A stretch of 64,000 nucleotides of DNA, from positions 14,467,886-14,531,885 of the forward strand of contig CM053800.1 of NCBI GenBank assembly GCA_028671895.1, read 5' to 3'. The notes under the pieces were generated by a model. It did no database searches. It saw nothing but the letters and a program-made list of their open reading frames with translations, and was not told the origin of the DNA. The stretch is from Oenanthe sinensis. Its lineage: Eukaryota; Streptophyta; Magnoliopsida; Apiales; Apiaceae. Position numbers and translations under genes: made by a program. This document shows positions 32,163 through 44,113 of the stretch, piece after piece. The stretch's first letter is position 1. The number at the start of each line of letters is the position of its first letter.

Positions 32163-33934
32163 TAACTGAAACTCTGTAAATACAAACTCTAAAGTAAGCA
32201 CAACTTCAGGGGGAGGATCAACATATATTGAAGAATCATTTTATGATGCCACAGATAATGGGGGATCGTCTAGTTCAAGGAATTTTCCTTACATCAAAAA
32301 ATGGACCAAGAACCATACACCTGACTTAATAATTGGTGATCCAAATACTGGAATTCAGAAAAGGAAAGCAACTCAAAATGAATGTCTGTATCATAACTTT
32401 CTATCTCAAATAGAGCCAAAGAAAGTCGAAGAAGCTCTTAAAGATGCAGATTGGGTTAATCCAGTGCAAGAGGAATTAAATGAATTTGAAAGGAATGAAG
32501 TGTTGACTCTTGTTCCGAGACCAAAGAATAGATTTATTATTGGCACCAAATGGGTTTTCAGGAACAAGACAGACTCTGATGGGATAATAACCAGAAACTA
32601 AGCAAGGTTGTTTGAAAAAGGTTATTTTCAACAGGAGAGCATTGATTATGATGAAACTTTTGCTCATATTGCAAAACTTGAAGCAATTAGAATCTTTCTT
32701 GCCTTTGATGTACCCAAGAAATTCAAAGTCTATCAGATGGATGTTAAAAGTGCATTTCTGAATGGAGAACTTGAAGAGGAAGTTTATATTGAACGACCTC
32801 CTGGCTTTGTAGATCTAAAATATCCAAATCATGTCTACAAGTTAGACAAAGGACTATATGGACTCAAACAAGCTCCTAGGGTATGGTATGAAACTCTAGC
32901 TCAATTTATACTAGAGAGTGGATTTACTAGAGGTACAATTGATAAAACCTTGTTTTACAGGAATCAAGGTAAGAACTTGTTATTGATTCAAATATATGTT
33001 TATGATATTATATATGGGTCTTCTAATGAGAAATTGTGTGAAATGTTTTCCAAGCTAATGCTGTACAGGTATTAAATGAGTATGATAAGAGAGATGAGCT
33101 ATTACTTGGGACTACAAGTTAAACAAACTGAAGAGGGCATCTTTATAAATCAGTCCATGTATACAAGAAATCGGCTGACAAAGTTCAACATGCTAGAATC
33201 TGCAACTACTCCTATGGCCATAGCAACCAAGTTGGATCAAGATACTGTTGAACCTGTTGATATGACTCAGTCATTTACTTCATTTACTTTACTGCAAGCA
33301 GGCCAGTATCATGTTTACAACTTGTCTTTGTGCTAGATTTCAGGAAAATCCAATGGAACCTCATTTGATTGCTGTTAAGAGGATTTTTAGATATCTCAAA
33401 GGCACCATTAATCTTGGTTTATGGTATTCTAGAGAATCTAATTTTAAACTTATATGTTATTCAGATGCTGATTTTGCTAGATGCAAAATATACATGAAAA
33501 GTATAAGTGGCAATTGTCAATTTTTAGGAGGAAAAATTGTTTCTTGGTTTAGTAAAAAGCAGAAATCCATCTCTACATCAACTACAGAGGCAGGGTATAT
33601 TGATGCAGGAAGTTGTTGTGCTCAAATTTTATGAATGAAAAATCAGTTGTTGGACTATGGTTTGAACTTTACTAAAATTCTTATTTACTATGATAATCAA
33701 AGTGTAATTGAAATGACAAGAAATCCAGTTCAGCACTCTATGACAAAGCACATCAGTATCAGATATCATTTTATCAAAGAACATGTCATGGAAGGAACAA
33801 TTGAAATGCATTTTGTTCCAACTGATCAGCAGCTAGTAGATATTTTCACCAAGCCTTTGTGTGACGCAATATTTACAAGATTGGTCAATGAATTGGGAAT
33901 GGTAGCAGGAGTTCAAGGACAACTAGCAGATTAG
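32163..33934 (+). pseudogene. pol: Decayed pol of family C, 3' part (RT, RNase H)
   Basis: Resumes after the CACTA element. RT block: Y-Q-M-D-V-K-S-A-F-L-N-G at 32731-32766; the active site reads Y-V-Y-D instead of Y-V-D-D (about 32995), losing a catalytic Asp. RNase H block: S-D-A-D-F-A-R at about 33460 and T-S-T-T-E-A-G-Y at about 33580, where the usual E-A-E-Y Glu is lost. Ends with D-I-F-T-K-P-L at about 33850. Several frameshifts and stops (32600, 33075, 33310, 33634). Clearly inactive. Confidence 0.88.
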
Positions 33935-34354
33935 TATCCTCTATCAAACTCTGATAATTGAATCAATACTTACAAATTCTGATATCAACAATTGTAACGC
34001 TCGGGAAAATTTTGTTTATTTTATAGTATTTAAATATTCTTTTAATATATTTTTGGTGTATTAGATTTTTTAATGCAATTATTTGTGTTTGAATTTTTAT
34101 TAAATAGGAAAATTACCCGATATGTGTTCTGTGACTTATGTGAAGTTTAAAATATTTTATTCTATTTTTCTGTAATTTTTGTTTCGTTAAAATAAGATTA
34201 TTTCGAATTGTGTCACTTGTACTTCAAATTCTTTGTCTTAGAATTGTACTACTTGTTAAATTTATGATTCTTGCCAGAATGAAAACGATTAGGGTTTTGG
34301 TTATCATCAATTCAGATTTATGCGTATTTTTAATATTCATAAATAGGGGGAGAT
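33935..34354 (+). other. Non-coding tail ending in a family-F polypurine tract
   Basis: AT-rich, without a frame. It ends ATAGGGGGAGAT at 34343-34354, the PPT of the LTR that follows. Somewhere between 33940 and 34000 the family-C sequence passes into the 3' tail of a family-F element. I could not place the junction exactly. Confidence 0.55.
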
Positions 34355-36285
34355 TGTTAGGAATCATGTAGTATGATGATAACAAATTACATAGAATTAT
34401 AAATTTGATTCTAATTTTGTAACTGATCAATGGATATGTGTCTTATAAATATCCATTGACTAGAGAACCAATTATCGGTTTAAATTGTTGTTCATCAATT
34501 GATAAATTGGATTATAGCTGTTGATTCAGGATTCTTATTCTTATTATCAATTGATTGTAATTCATCAATGGATGACCATGCATTACTCAACTAATATCTA
34601 TTGACTTCAATTGATAGCTCAGCAACAGATGTGAAGAATGGCTGATAAAATGTAAATATTCTAAGTCTGAATTCTAACAAGTGAAGTGATCAACGGATAA
34701 AGAGGTCAATGGATATGGATGATGTTCGGTGGATAAAAGTCAACAAAAGTCAATCAACGGATCACCATCAACGGATGTATGCATGAAGACAGTCAATGGA
34801 CAAAGGCATCAATGGATACTCAAATATCCATTGATACATCAATTGATCAATGGATAACCCATCCATCGATGGATATCAAAGAAAGATCGATTGATAAGTT
34901 TCACAACAATTATTAGTGGAAAACCAATCCACTAGTAATCTTAAAAGTTATGTTTTGTTTTCAAGTATTTTAGTTTTAATTCTATCTTGTAAAGTTTTCT
35001 CAGTAGTCTTAATTTCCAATCACTCAAACAATCAAAGCACAGACTCGAATCCGCAAGAATTCCTCAAAATTCTTAAGTTTGTATTCAACCACGCTCTATG
35101 TTAGGAATTATGAGTTTTGATGATAACAAATTACTTAGAATTACAATAGGGATTTAAAATTTTATTGTAACTAGTCGATGGATATGACTTATAAATATCC
35201 ATTGACTAGGAAACCAGTTATCAGTTGAAGCTTGTTTATCAACTGATAAACTGGATTGTAGCATTTGATTCATATTTCATTATCAATTGATTGTATTGCC
35301 TCGATGGATGTTGTGAAGTAGTCAACTGATGTTATTGACTTCAATTTATAGCTTCTCAACTGATGTTGTGAGTGAAGTGATCAACTGATATTGGAGTCGA
35401 TGGATGAAGACACTACTCAACGGATAAAAGCTATCAACGGATACAAGTCATCAACGGATAAAGGCAGTCAACGGATAAATGACCATCAATGGATAGGGAG
35501 TCGATGGATAACTCAATTCTCCATCGACACATCAACTGATCAACTGATATCCTATCCATCGATGGATAAGCAAAGAAGAATCAACTGATAAGCTTAACAT
35601 CATTTATCAGTTGATTAAGGTTTCCTAATTTAGTTAAAGACAAGAGGTATGGGAACTGTGCAGAAACTGAATCAATGGAAGACAGTCCTGTCAGGATTGC
35701 GAAGACTTTTAAGGCAACACAGTCTTCAAGGAATGCATCAAGACAAAGATACTTTCAGGACTAGACAGGTCAAAAAGAAGACTGTGCAAGTAGCTAATTT
35801 CTATTTTCATGTAAACATTATAAGTTGTAATTTTATAATGCTATCTGTCGATAGAAATTAGTAGTGAAGAAAACTACTATATAGTAGTTAGTAGTTCACA
35901 GTAGCAAAGAGTGAGAAACATCAAGAACTTAAGAAGAGCACAGTAGAAGAATATGCAGTATTTTGTAGTGCTTTTCTAAGTTCAAAAATTCACTTTGTAA
36001 GCAGCTTGATATTTTTACCAAGATTAATTGAAAGCAAAAACATACTAGTGGAAAACCAATCCACTAGTAATTTTTAATATTGTTTTGTTTTGTTTTCAAT
36101 ATTTTACCTATTAAGTTCTTAGTTCCATCAGTTTTCTATATACACTAAAACACTTTCTTTGAACAAACTTAAATCCGCAAGAATTTGATTTAATTTTTAA
36201 ATTTGTATTCAACCCCCCTTCTCCAAACTTAGTGTACTTAAGGGCAAATAACACTCTATAAACTTGTACTCTAAGGGAAAATACA
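34355..36285 (+). repeat. Older family-F LTR, split by a solo LTR
   Basis: LTR start TGTTAGGAATC at 34355. Its body runs to 35098 and its last 27 bp are 36259-36285 (…GGGAAAATACA). Relative to the inserted copy it lacks about 460 bp near 34911. It is related to the LTR of element A in its first 40 bp and has the variant motif ATCAAYGGAT. Because a PPT precedes it, it is a 3' LTR whose element has otherwise been lost. Confidence 0.8.
35099..36253 (+). repeat. Nested solo LTR, family F
   Basis: 1,155 bp, TGTTAGGAATT to AAATAACA, flanked by CTCTA on both sides (35094-35098 and 36254-36258). It carries ATCAACGGAT/ATCAACTGAT repeats (35330-35600), an ACTAGTGG/CCACTAGT hairpin (36044-36068) and the C-loop hairpin (36200-36230, imperfect stem). 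No internal region, so it is a solo LTR. It inserted into another LTR of its own family. Confidence 0.9.
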
Positions 36286-36880
36286 ATATATTATAAAATT
36301 AATTTATATTAAAAATTGAGTTAATTATTTCTGCTTGGTAATCAAATGAATTTTAAATTAATTTAAATACATATCTTAAATAAAAAATTAATTTTAAAAT
36401 AAAAAATTATAAATAAATAAAAATAATTAGAACTAGTGTCCGTGTCTCGCATGGCCCAGTCAAAAAGCCAAACGTGGTACTCTCCACTTGTCCGTTGAGT
36501 AGAATAACGCTGTTTCACCAAAACTGACACACGGCCCGAAATTCACATTGGTCAGTGGCAGGATCGTAATAACATACAACTCCAAGCCTTATTACACAAA
36601 CCCAAAACTTGTTATGTTGTGGAGTATACAGAGTTTGGTGGAGGGGACTAAAAACTTTTTTTTCCTCTATTTCTTCGAACCTTCTCCACACACCCCCTTT
36701 TTAGTTCTCTCTCCTAGGGTTATACATACAATCATACATATATATACACGCATATTATCTGCTATGTGTATGTCATGTCAGTTTATACAACATAACTGAA
36801 GCCTAATCAAGACAAAAGTCTTTTTCTTGGATCAAAAAAAGGAACTTTATATATATTTGTTTATTTTGTATCTATATATA
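36286..36880 (+). promoter_or_regulatory. Di19 upstream region and 5' leader
   Basis: About 595 bp between the LTR end and the Di19 start codon. It contains CCAAACGTGG with an ACGTG (ABRE-type) core at 36472-36476, a TATATATACA stretch at about 36738-36748 that could serve as TATA box, and a pyrimidine-rich leader. The transcription start is not visible. An ABRE core would suit a dehydration-responsive gene, but a single core is weak evidence. Confidence 0.45.
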
Positions 36881-39800
36881 ATGGACTCTGATTCTTGGGC
36901 TCGGCTTTCTAGTTCAGCAAGGCGTTACCAGTTTAGATCAGGTTAGTTATTGAATTGGGGATGTGGGTTTTGATTCTTGATCTAGTATTTGTGCTTTTTC
37001 GAAAGAAATTTAATGATTATGTATGTGTATGTGTGTGTGTGTTTAATTTTGGTGAGTTTGGTCGATTAAGTGGATATTTGGGGTTTTTTTATTTGTGTGT
37101 TTGCAGATTCTTATAGTGGAGAGGAGATGGAAGGTGAAGAGGGGCTGAGGCAAGAGTTTTTGTGTCCATTCTGCGGTGAAGATTTCGATATGGTGGGACT
37201 TTGTTGCCATATTGATGAGGAGCATATGGTGGAAGTCAAGAATGGGGTATGTATATGTATTTGTTTTTGTTTTATGAGTTTACAGGTTAAAAGTTGTTTG
37301 CTTTGTTCTTATTTTTAAGTATGTTGAGTGTGTTAGGTTGTAGGATTAAGTATTTTAGAGTGATCAATTGGACTTTGAAATCGAGCATTGTTGATTTATC
37401 GATATTTCTGTTGAAATTGACTGTGAATTTTCCATGATTAGATGATTTGAGGATTGATTTATGGTTATTAGATTCTATATTAGTCTTGCAAATTATATGA
37501 ATCTTGCTTTTCAGTTTTTTAAGATACAAAATTTATGTGCATGTTTTGTAGTTTGTATAGGTGTTGCGTAGTCTGAAATTGAGTACTGAAATGGAGTACA
37601 TATAAATATTCGAAATCTACTTTCCAAGCTAAAGAAGTTTAAGTTGGGAAGATATTTGTATGTTCGACTAGCACTTTTATCAGTTATCGGTGTTTACAAT
37701 ATGATTATGACTTGTTTAACATTATAAATGTTATAATTTCTTGCCCTCAACTTATACATATGACCATATAAATCATGCTATGTACTTCCACTATTGCATC
37801 AGGCAATGTGATAAAGAGGGTACAAGAGCGTACGTTTAGAAATTTGTTTGTCTTGTTAGGAAGGGGGATGACACTAAAATAAGTGCTGTTGCCACATTTT
37901 TTCCTTTGCTTTTTGGTGTTAGGTTCTGAAGTGGCTTGGTGTTCAGTAATACCCATTAAGAACTGGTTGTAATAAGCTGCATAGTAATAAAAATTACAGT
38001 GAGATAACTGGTATTTGGTATATAGTATCTTGTAAGATACATGAAATTTTTTTATGGCTATCCTTTCACATACTCTTCCATACTAGGAGCTGCACGTGCA
38101 ATTTCATAATCTTTGTTGCAGTCAGCACTCAGCACAATAATATAAGCTCTTCATATATTATTCTATGCAGGTGTGTCCAGTTTGTGCAAGAAAGGTGGGA
38201 ACAGAATTGGTTGGCCACATCACAATGCAGCATGGAAGTCTTCTAAAAATATCCTTTTTTTAAAAGCTGTTTTGTTTTTGTATCTAGGTGTTGTAGTTTA
38301 ATGCATATAATTTCAGTGTTTTTCTAATTATATGCCTGTTTAATAAAAAATAATTGATAATATATACTTTATATAAGTTCTGTTTTGAGATAAGAATCTC
38401 AGGTGTAATCAATTAACTATATATTCTTTAAATCTCTTGTGTATTATTACATGGAAAAAGCTTATAGTATTGGTATTCGTATCTCTTTATTTGGTCAAAG
38501 ATAGATGCTTTATAATATTTTGAGTGGGATTTGTTTATGACAAATCGTAGTAAACAGTTTCACAGGCTTCTGCGAAAAATTTATCATCCATATTGATACT
38601 AATACAGTACTTATATTATGAAACTGTGATTGGACATTTTATAAATTAATTTTGTTAGTACCCATCTTCTTTTTACTTACAATCTTGAATCTTTTTGTTC
38701 AATTGTGTCGGATTTTAGTTGCATTATGTTGTCAGTATATTCTATTTTAGACAATTACTACGGAATACCTCTTGTTCAAATAATTATTAAACATTGTATG
38801 CTATCTACCTTGATATTCATTTTCTTTAACTTGAATGTATTCGTAATTGAATTAATTAAAATAGCTTCAGGTTGCTTGAGAGATTTCATACAGAAAGACT
38901 ACTTTAAATTTTTCTCGTGAAAATTTTCCCTTTCCTTGACTAAAGATAACGTCCAGCGCAAGAGGCGATATCGCAGAGGTGGATCAAATTCAACACTCTC
39001 TATTCTGAGGAGAGAGTTGCAGGACGGAAATTTGCAATCACTTCTTGGGGGTTCTTCAAGCTTGGCTTCATCCACTAATACAGAAGCAGACTCATTGTTG
39101 TCTTCATTTATATGCAACACTTCTCCAGTTGTGAATAATGAAGCAGTAACTGTTCAACCTCAGTCTTCAGATGAGATTTGCTCTATGGAGGAAAACTCCA
39201 GTCTAAGCTCCGCTGAAAGGTACGTGCACTGGACCAAGTAGTAACCTACTAACCTTCATAAATAATATTATATTGTCTTCTAATTTCTAAATCATAAAAT
39301 ATAATTTTCAACAGTACATCACCACATGGTTAAACTAGTTTTTAAAATAAATCTTACTTCTGTTGTTACATAAAGAGTGTAAGTTAATGGAGGGTAGGTA
39401 AGTGGTTTATCCTGTTCCTTATAGAAGATAACTCATTACTCAGACATTACATCTTTTTTGTGAAATAGCATGACCTTGGGGAGGGAGGGGGTGGGGTTGT
39501 GATTTTTTTGTACTTCTCTTATATACTTTGTGTGACTAGGAGGGGGGCATGATAAACATACTTGTATAGGTTCATACACAAACATTTGTGCAACATTGCT
39601 AAAAGGCTTGTGTATTTCAAATATGCTTGCACTAACCTCGGCAAGCAAAACTTACAGATTTCTTGATCAGGCATTGTTATTGGTATTTACAGCTATAATC
39701 GTTAAATCGTTAAACCTCAGTATTTGTTGATCTCTTGATTCAAATTCTAAGTGTATGCAAGTCTTGCTTTGGTGGGTTTGCTGATTTATTGCAACTTGCG

Positions 39801-41855
39801 GGAAGGTGGAAAAGCCATGTGTCATTTAGTTGCCATAGATGACAGCTAAATAGTACATCATCTTCTTTGGTTGCCCTAAAAGCTAAAATATTCAATCACT
39901 TAAATTCCCAAATCCCAATCCAGACCTGACAGAATATGGTAAAACCTAATTGATTAGCCCTAAATTCATACCTGAAAGGGGTAGGGGAAAGTGAAACCTA
40001 ATAGAACAGCCTTTTATGGGCTGAGTTCTTTTATTGGTTTGCAAGAGAGTAAGAGAGTAAAGTGTTGTGTCAGATTACTCTGGACTATCATGCAGAGCTG
40101 GTTTTTAAAAACAAATAATATAGGTTCTCCTCACCTGGATACATCCTTCACTTGTGATATGGAGATAGGATGTAGGGAAGCGACCTGGGCCCACCTTATA
40201 TATTGATAATTTTTAACTGTCCTAGTATTGTATAGTGAATACTTATTAATGTAAGTCATTAGTCAATGTTAGCGTTTACCTTTAAGGCTCTGTTTTTCCT
40301 TTGACAAAAAGATTATATATATCACATTTTAAGACTAAATTATTCCTTCTTTGTTTTCAAATTTTTTTTTACCAGATATGTCTAAGATGTATAAATGAGT
40401 TGGTGATACTTTCATTGTTCTATAAATAAAAGAGGAAAGTGTATTATGTGTACTTGCACTTTAGTTGACATAACACTTGCAATACTACACTTAAAAAACT
40501 ATCAGTTACAATATCAAAATTTATATTCTATTTATTTTAGCTAATTTCTTGACCCTTTCTTTTTGTGCAATTTACATCTTAACCACTGTATTTATATTAT
40601 ATATGTTTACTTTGACCAAAATAAATAGTTATTAAAATAACTATCGGATGAAAAGTCCTCAAAAAGTTAACTGAAATAGACGAAATTTGTATAAATGTAC
40701 ATAAATCTAAACTCTAGTATTACAAATGGTAGATTTGAAAATATAGCATTGCAAGTGATATGTCAGTCAAAGTGCAAGTAAACTTAATGCACCTTACTCT
40801 AAATAATATAAAAGTGCTCAACTTGTGTTGTTTATCATGGTCTTAGTTTTACTGTATGTGTTAATATGTATAAGATACTGTAAAAACCCTCTCACCAACA
40901 CATAGGAAAGGATAGTTCGTGTCTCACATCTTGGACGGCTTGGTTGCTCGCCATTGTTCCTTGTTTCTTTTTTATTCCAAATCAATAATTTTCTTATACT
41001 AAAATGTGACATCGTTAATTTTACAATATATGGTTTCTGTATTTTAGTGCCATTATTATTTTAAAATATAGCTGAAATTATGTAGTGTTCCATATTCTGT
41101 GTTCATATTAGTGTAGCTAATTTGTTGACTATATACTGGGATCTCACTTGTACTCCACCCATCAGTAAATATTTCATAGTGGCCTCATTAGACAATAAGT
41201 CTTTCTTGGTATATCGAGATAACAGTAAATAGCTAAAAAGGATAAAACAGGCTTTTGGGATTTCATATTTTTTCTAGAGCACAGGTTAAAAATATATTAC
41301 TGTTGCTGGTATTGAAATATGGTTATAATCTATTGGGGGAAGAATAGAACTTATCCTGAGATCAGATGTTTTAGGATCAAGATTCGAAACACTTGAGATT
41401 TCTGGTGAACTGGTGATTCAGTTCGATCTAGGTAGCAAGCTTAGGTCGTGAGATAATGCAAGCAAACAAATTGGACCTTAATTAAGGATCACAATTTATT
41501 TCAACTTGATACTCTTCTCTGGGGTGTAATGGGGTAGTCTTCTGAAACGACACAAATTATTTCCTACATTCTAATCCAATTAGGAGATAAAATACAGTCT
41601 TAAATATTAAAGTTATGCCTCGTATTCTTAAAAAAAAAGTTATGCCTCGTATCTCTTTACTAGCAGTAGTAGCGGGTGTTCTTGCGATACTGTTTCTTGT
41701 CATTCTTTTATACGAATAAGTATTAACTCTCTGTTCATGATATCAGGACTGTCCATAAGCCTCCACTGTCCGACAAGGATCAAGAAGAGAAAGCTAGGAA
41801 ATGTGAGTTTGTCCAAGGGCTGCTGATGTCAACTATTCTTGGCGATGACTTATAA
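36881..41855 (+). CDS. Di19: Di19-type zinc-finger protein (DEHYDRATION-INDUCED 19 family)
   Basis: Five coding exons: 36881-36941, 37107-37246, 38171-38248, 38951-39219 and 41747-41855, giving 218 codons; Arabidopsis Di19 is a little over 200. The protein begins MDSDSWARLSSSARRYQFRS, the family signature. Two atypical Cys2/His2 fingers follow: C40, C43, H55, H60 (C-P-F-C ... C-C-H-I-D-E-E-H) and C69, C72, H83, H88 (C-P-V-C ... H-I-T-M-Q-H). A basic nuclear-localisation stretch Q-R-K-R-R-Y-R-R-G-G (95-104) runs into S-N-S-T-L-S-I-L-R-R-E, the site where Arabidopsis Di19 is phosphorylated by calcium-dependent kinases. It ends in the Di19 C-terminal domain, T-I-L-G-D-D-L. Family members are nuclear transcription factors in drought, salt and ABA responses. 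Introns 1, 2 and 4 are GT-AG (165, 924, 2,527 bp); intron 3 is AT-AC. No disruption is seen, so this is probably a working gene. Confidence 0.94.
38249..38950 (+). other. Di19: AT-AC, U12-type intron (Di19 intron 3)
   Basis: The 702-bp intron starts ATATCCTTTT, the U12 5' splice-site consensus, and ends ATAAC. TTCCTTGAC at 38932-38940 matches the U12 branch-point consensus, with the branch A 11 nt from the 3' end and no polypyrimidine tract between. Only the AC end at 38950 keeps the frame (…L-L-K joined to V-Q-R-K-R); the AG at 38944-38945 would shift it. Confidence 0.9.
39220..41746 (+). other. Di19: Di19 intron 4 (large, GT-AG)
   Basis: Begins GTACGT, ends TATCAG. It is AT-rich, with a G-rich patch near 39475-39560 and a short direct duplication, GTTATGCCTCGTAT, near 41608-41650. 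I see no gene or clear transposon in it. Confidence 0.8.
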
Positions 41856-42060
41856 GTTATGAGAGATGTTATAGCCTCTCTGCTGATTATATGCCTAAGC
41901 ATTGAATTGGAGTTTGCAAAGGGAAAGGAGATATGCAGGGTATAATCAGTAGAGAAGTAGCTAGGAGAGAGGAACTCTGTACTGGGAGATTATGGTTATT
42001 CAGTAAATGTTATATGCATAATAAAAGTACTATGAACTTGGAATACTCTGAAATGTAATT
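41856..42060 (+). terminator. Di19: Di19 3' UTR with polyadenylation signal
   Basis: AATAAA at 42020-42025, about 165 bp after the stop, followed by T-rich DNA from about 42110. This is a plausible 3' end region; the cleavage site is not determined. Confidence 0.55.
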
Positions 42061-43068
42061 ATAAAGCCATGAGCCCATGATCAGTATCCGAATAAGTTCT
42101 ACCAGTTACTCTAGTTATTATTATGCATGTCTGTATTTTTTTTACTCTAACTGGCACATTTTTAAATTTTTTTATAAAAATTTAGTTAATTTTTATATTT
42201 GTTAGAAATTAAAACCCTTACTCTTCTTCTTCTTTTTTTTATAATTATATTCATTGTATATACAATATTGATGTGAAATATAAATGTTTAAGATTTAAAT
42301 GTGTTTGATGTGATTTGGATTCTAGGTGTTTTTTTTTGGGTTAATAATTATTCATTTTCGATATGTTATGAGATTAGAATTCTATATTTATTGTAATAAT
42401 ATAGTAGTAATTTATATATTAGAATAAAAAAAATTCGAAGAATATTGATCTAGTGATTTTTGTTTATTTAATTTAAAATTTTATTGTTCTCATTCATTCT
42501 CTAATATTGAAATTTTGCAATGATGATTAAATTTTTTGATGAAATATGCATATTATATACAGGAGTTTTTTAATTAGATCAATAGATCCACATGTTCTGT
42601 ATTCTATGAACTTTTAATATGCAATATCGCAGTCATATTAATTAGTACGTTGATTTTGGAAATATTTGCTAGTGGGTTGACCCGAAATTGACCGTTGCTC
42701 GTGGGTTAATTAAACTGGACAACAATGCGGACGCGGCTTATAAATTTTTATATTTGATATTTGTTAAAAATTATTTTAAATATATTTTTAAATGGATTGC
42801 GCGCTACTTATGCACATGCAAAAATTTCAACAAAATTTATAATTTTAAAATGATAATAAAATAAATAGTTATGTGAGTTAGTCAAATATATATTTTTTAT
42901 TATGACCCAAATAAGTGCATAAGTATAAAATTGTCAAATTTGATAAATTATATTCATATGATTTCATCAAACTTTATTATTTAAAAATATTTAATAACCA
43001 ATATAATAGTTTAATTCAAAATTAATAATTAAAATTTTGAAAAATAATCATATGAGTTATTTGTTGAA

Positions 43069-43124
<56 letters not shown>

Positions 43125-43883
43125 TTTATAATAATGTTAAAAATAGAAATATGAAAATATAAAATACGAATTAACTTATTTAAAAGTCGATGCCCCTCCT
43201 AAATCATATCGCTCTTAAAAGCCGACTACCATATTAAATCATACCGGATTTGGTAATAATGTAAGAATTTATCTCAATAAAATATTAATTTATCACAATG
43301 CAATATATTATAATTACAAAAAATTCATGAATTATAGTGTATATTGAAAAAATCATATAATTTCATAATTATTATTTATTACATTTATATATGTTAACAA
43401 AAAATTAATCAATTATAATATATATGCTTCATTATAAACAAATGTAAATGGTTTAAGAAAAAATTATAAATCATTTTATATGTTATCTAATATCTAATTT
43501 AGATATATAATATAATTTTAAACTTAAATTCATATAACTTCGAAATGTCATTTATAAATTTGTTTTAACTTAATTTTTAAAATAAAAAATAATGAGTGAA
43601 AATCCTATATATATTATTAAAATTATGTTTCATTATTATTTTCATATAATGAAATAAAACATTATGATATCAAAATAAATTTTCTAATATTTTATAAAAA
43701 GTAAAATAAATTGAATTTTTATTTGTTGGTTATCATGAATGATCTATCAAAATATTATTAAATATAAGAAAAATATAAAAGTAATTTACAAAAGAGTAAT
43801 GCTAGAGAACCCAAATTTTTATCCCAATTTTTTTCCGAAATGACGTGGGAGACCTATGGCTTGTTTTAATTTTCCGAAATGAA
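42061..43883. other. AT-rich intergenic stretch
   Basis: No gene found. Long A/T runs throughout and a microsatellite at 43073-43122. A GC-richer patch at about 43840-43880 precedes the gag remnant and may mark an old breakpoint. Confidence 0.6.
43073..43122. repeat. (AT)25 microsatellite
   Basis: Fifty bases of uninterrupted AT dinucleotide. Confidence 0.95.
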
Positions 43884-44099
43884 AATTTGCTCGACAGAAA
43901 TGAAAGGTGCTCATCAATCTCATCTAAATCATCCTAAGAGCATGCTTCATTTTCTTCACACCTGCACTTTCCTCTTCCTTTGAATGACTCTTTAACAGCA
44001 TCACCAGCCACCATGACAGAACCTTCTACATAGCCTGAATCTTTTTGGCCCATATTGACTATTCTTGTTCTTTAAACTTTCTGTATGTTGAAAGCCTAA
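43884..44099 (-). pseudogene. gag: Truncated gag remnant (family A')
   Basis: Matches the complement of element A gag around 15487-15640, then jumps to the segment around the gag start (16350). About 700 bp of gag are therefore deleted inside the fragment, and everything beyond 43884 is missing. No coding capacity remains. It adjoins a PBS and LTR on its right, so this is the 5' end of a broken element. Confidence 0.75.
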
Positions 44100-44111
44100 A
44101 CTCTGATACCA
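44100..44111 (-). other. Primer binding site, family A'
   Basis: Minus strand TGGTATCAGAGT, last base changed from the usual C, two bases from the LTR. Confidence 0.8.
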
Positions 44112-44113
44112 AT

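Noticed and set aside
38249..38945. GT-AG or AT-AG alternative for Di19 intron 3
   Set aside because: Ending at the AG at 38945 shifts the frame away from the conserved Q-R-K-R-R-Y-R-R-G-G segment. No GT at the donor fits either.
39436..39648. Minus-strand 70-codon frame in Di19 intron 4
   Set aside because: No family features, and it lies within an intron with no coding bias.
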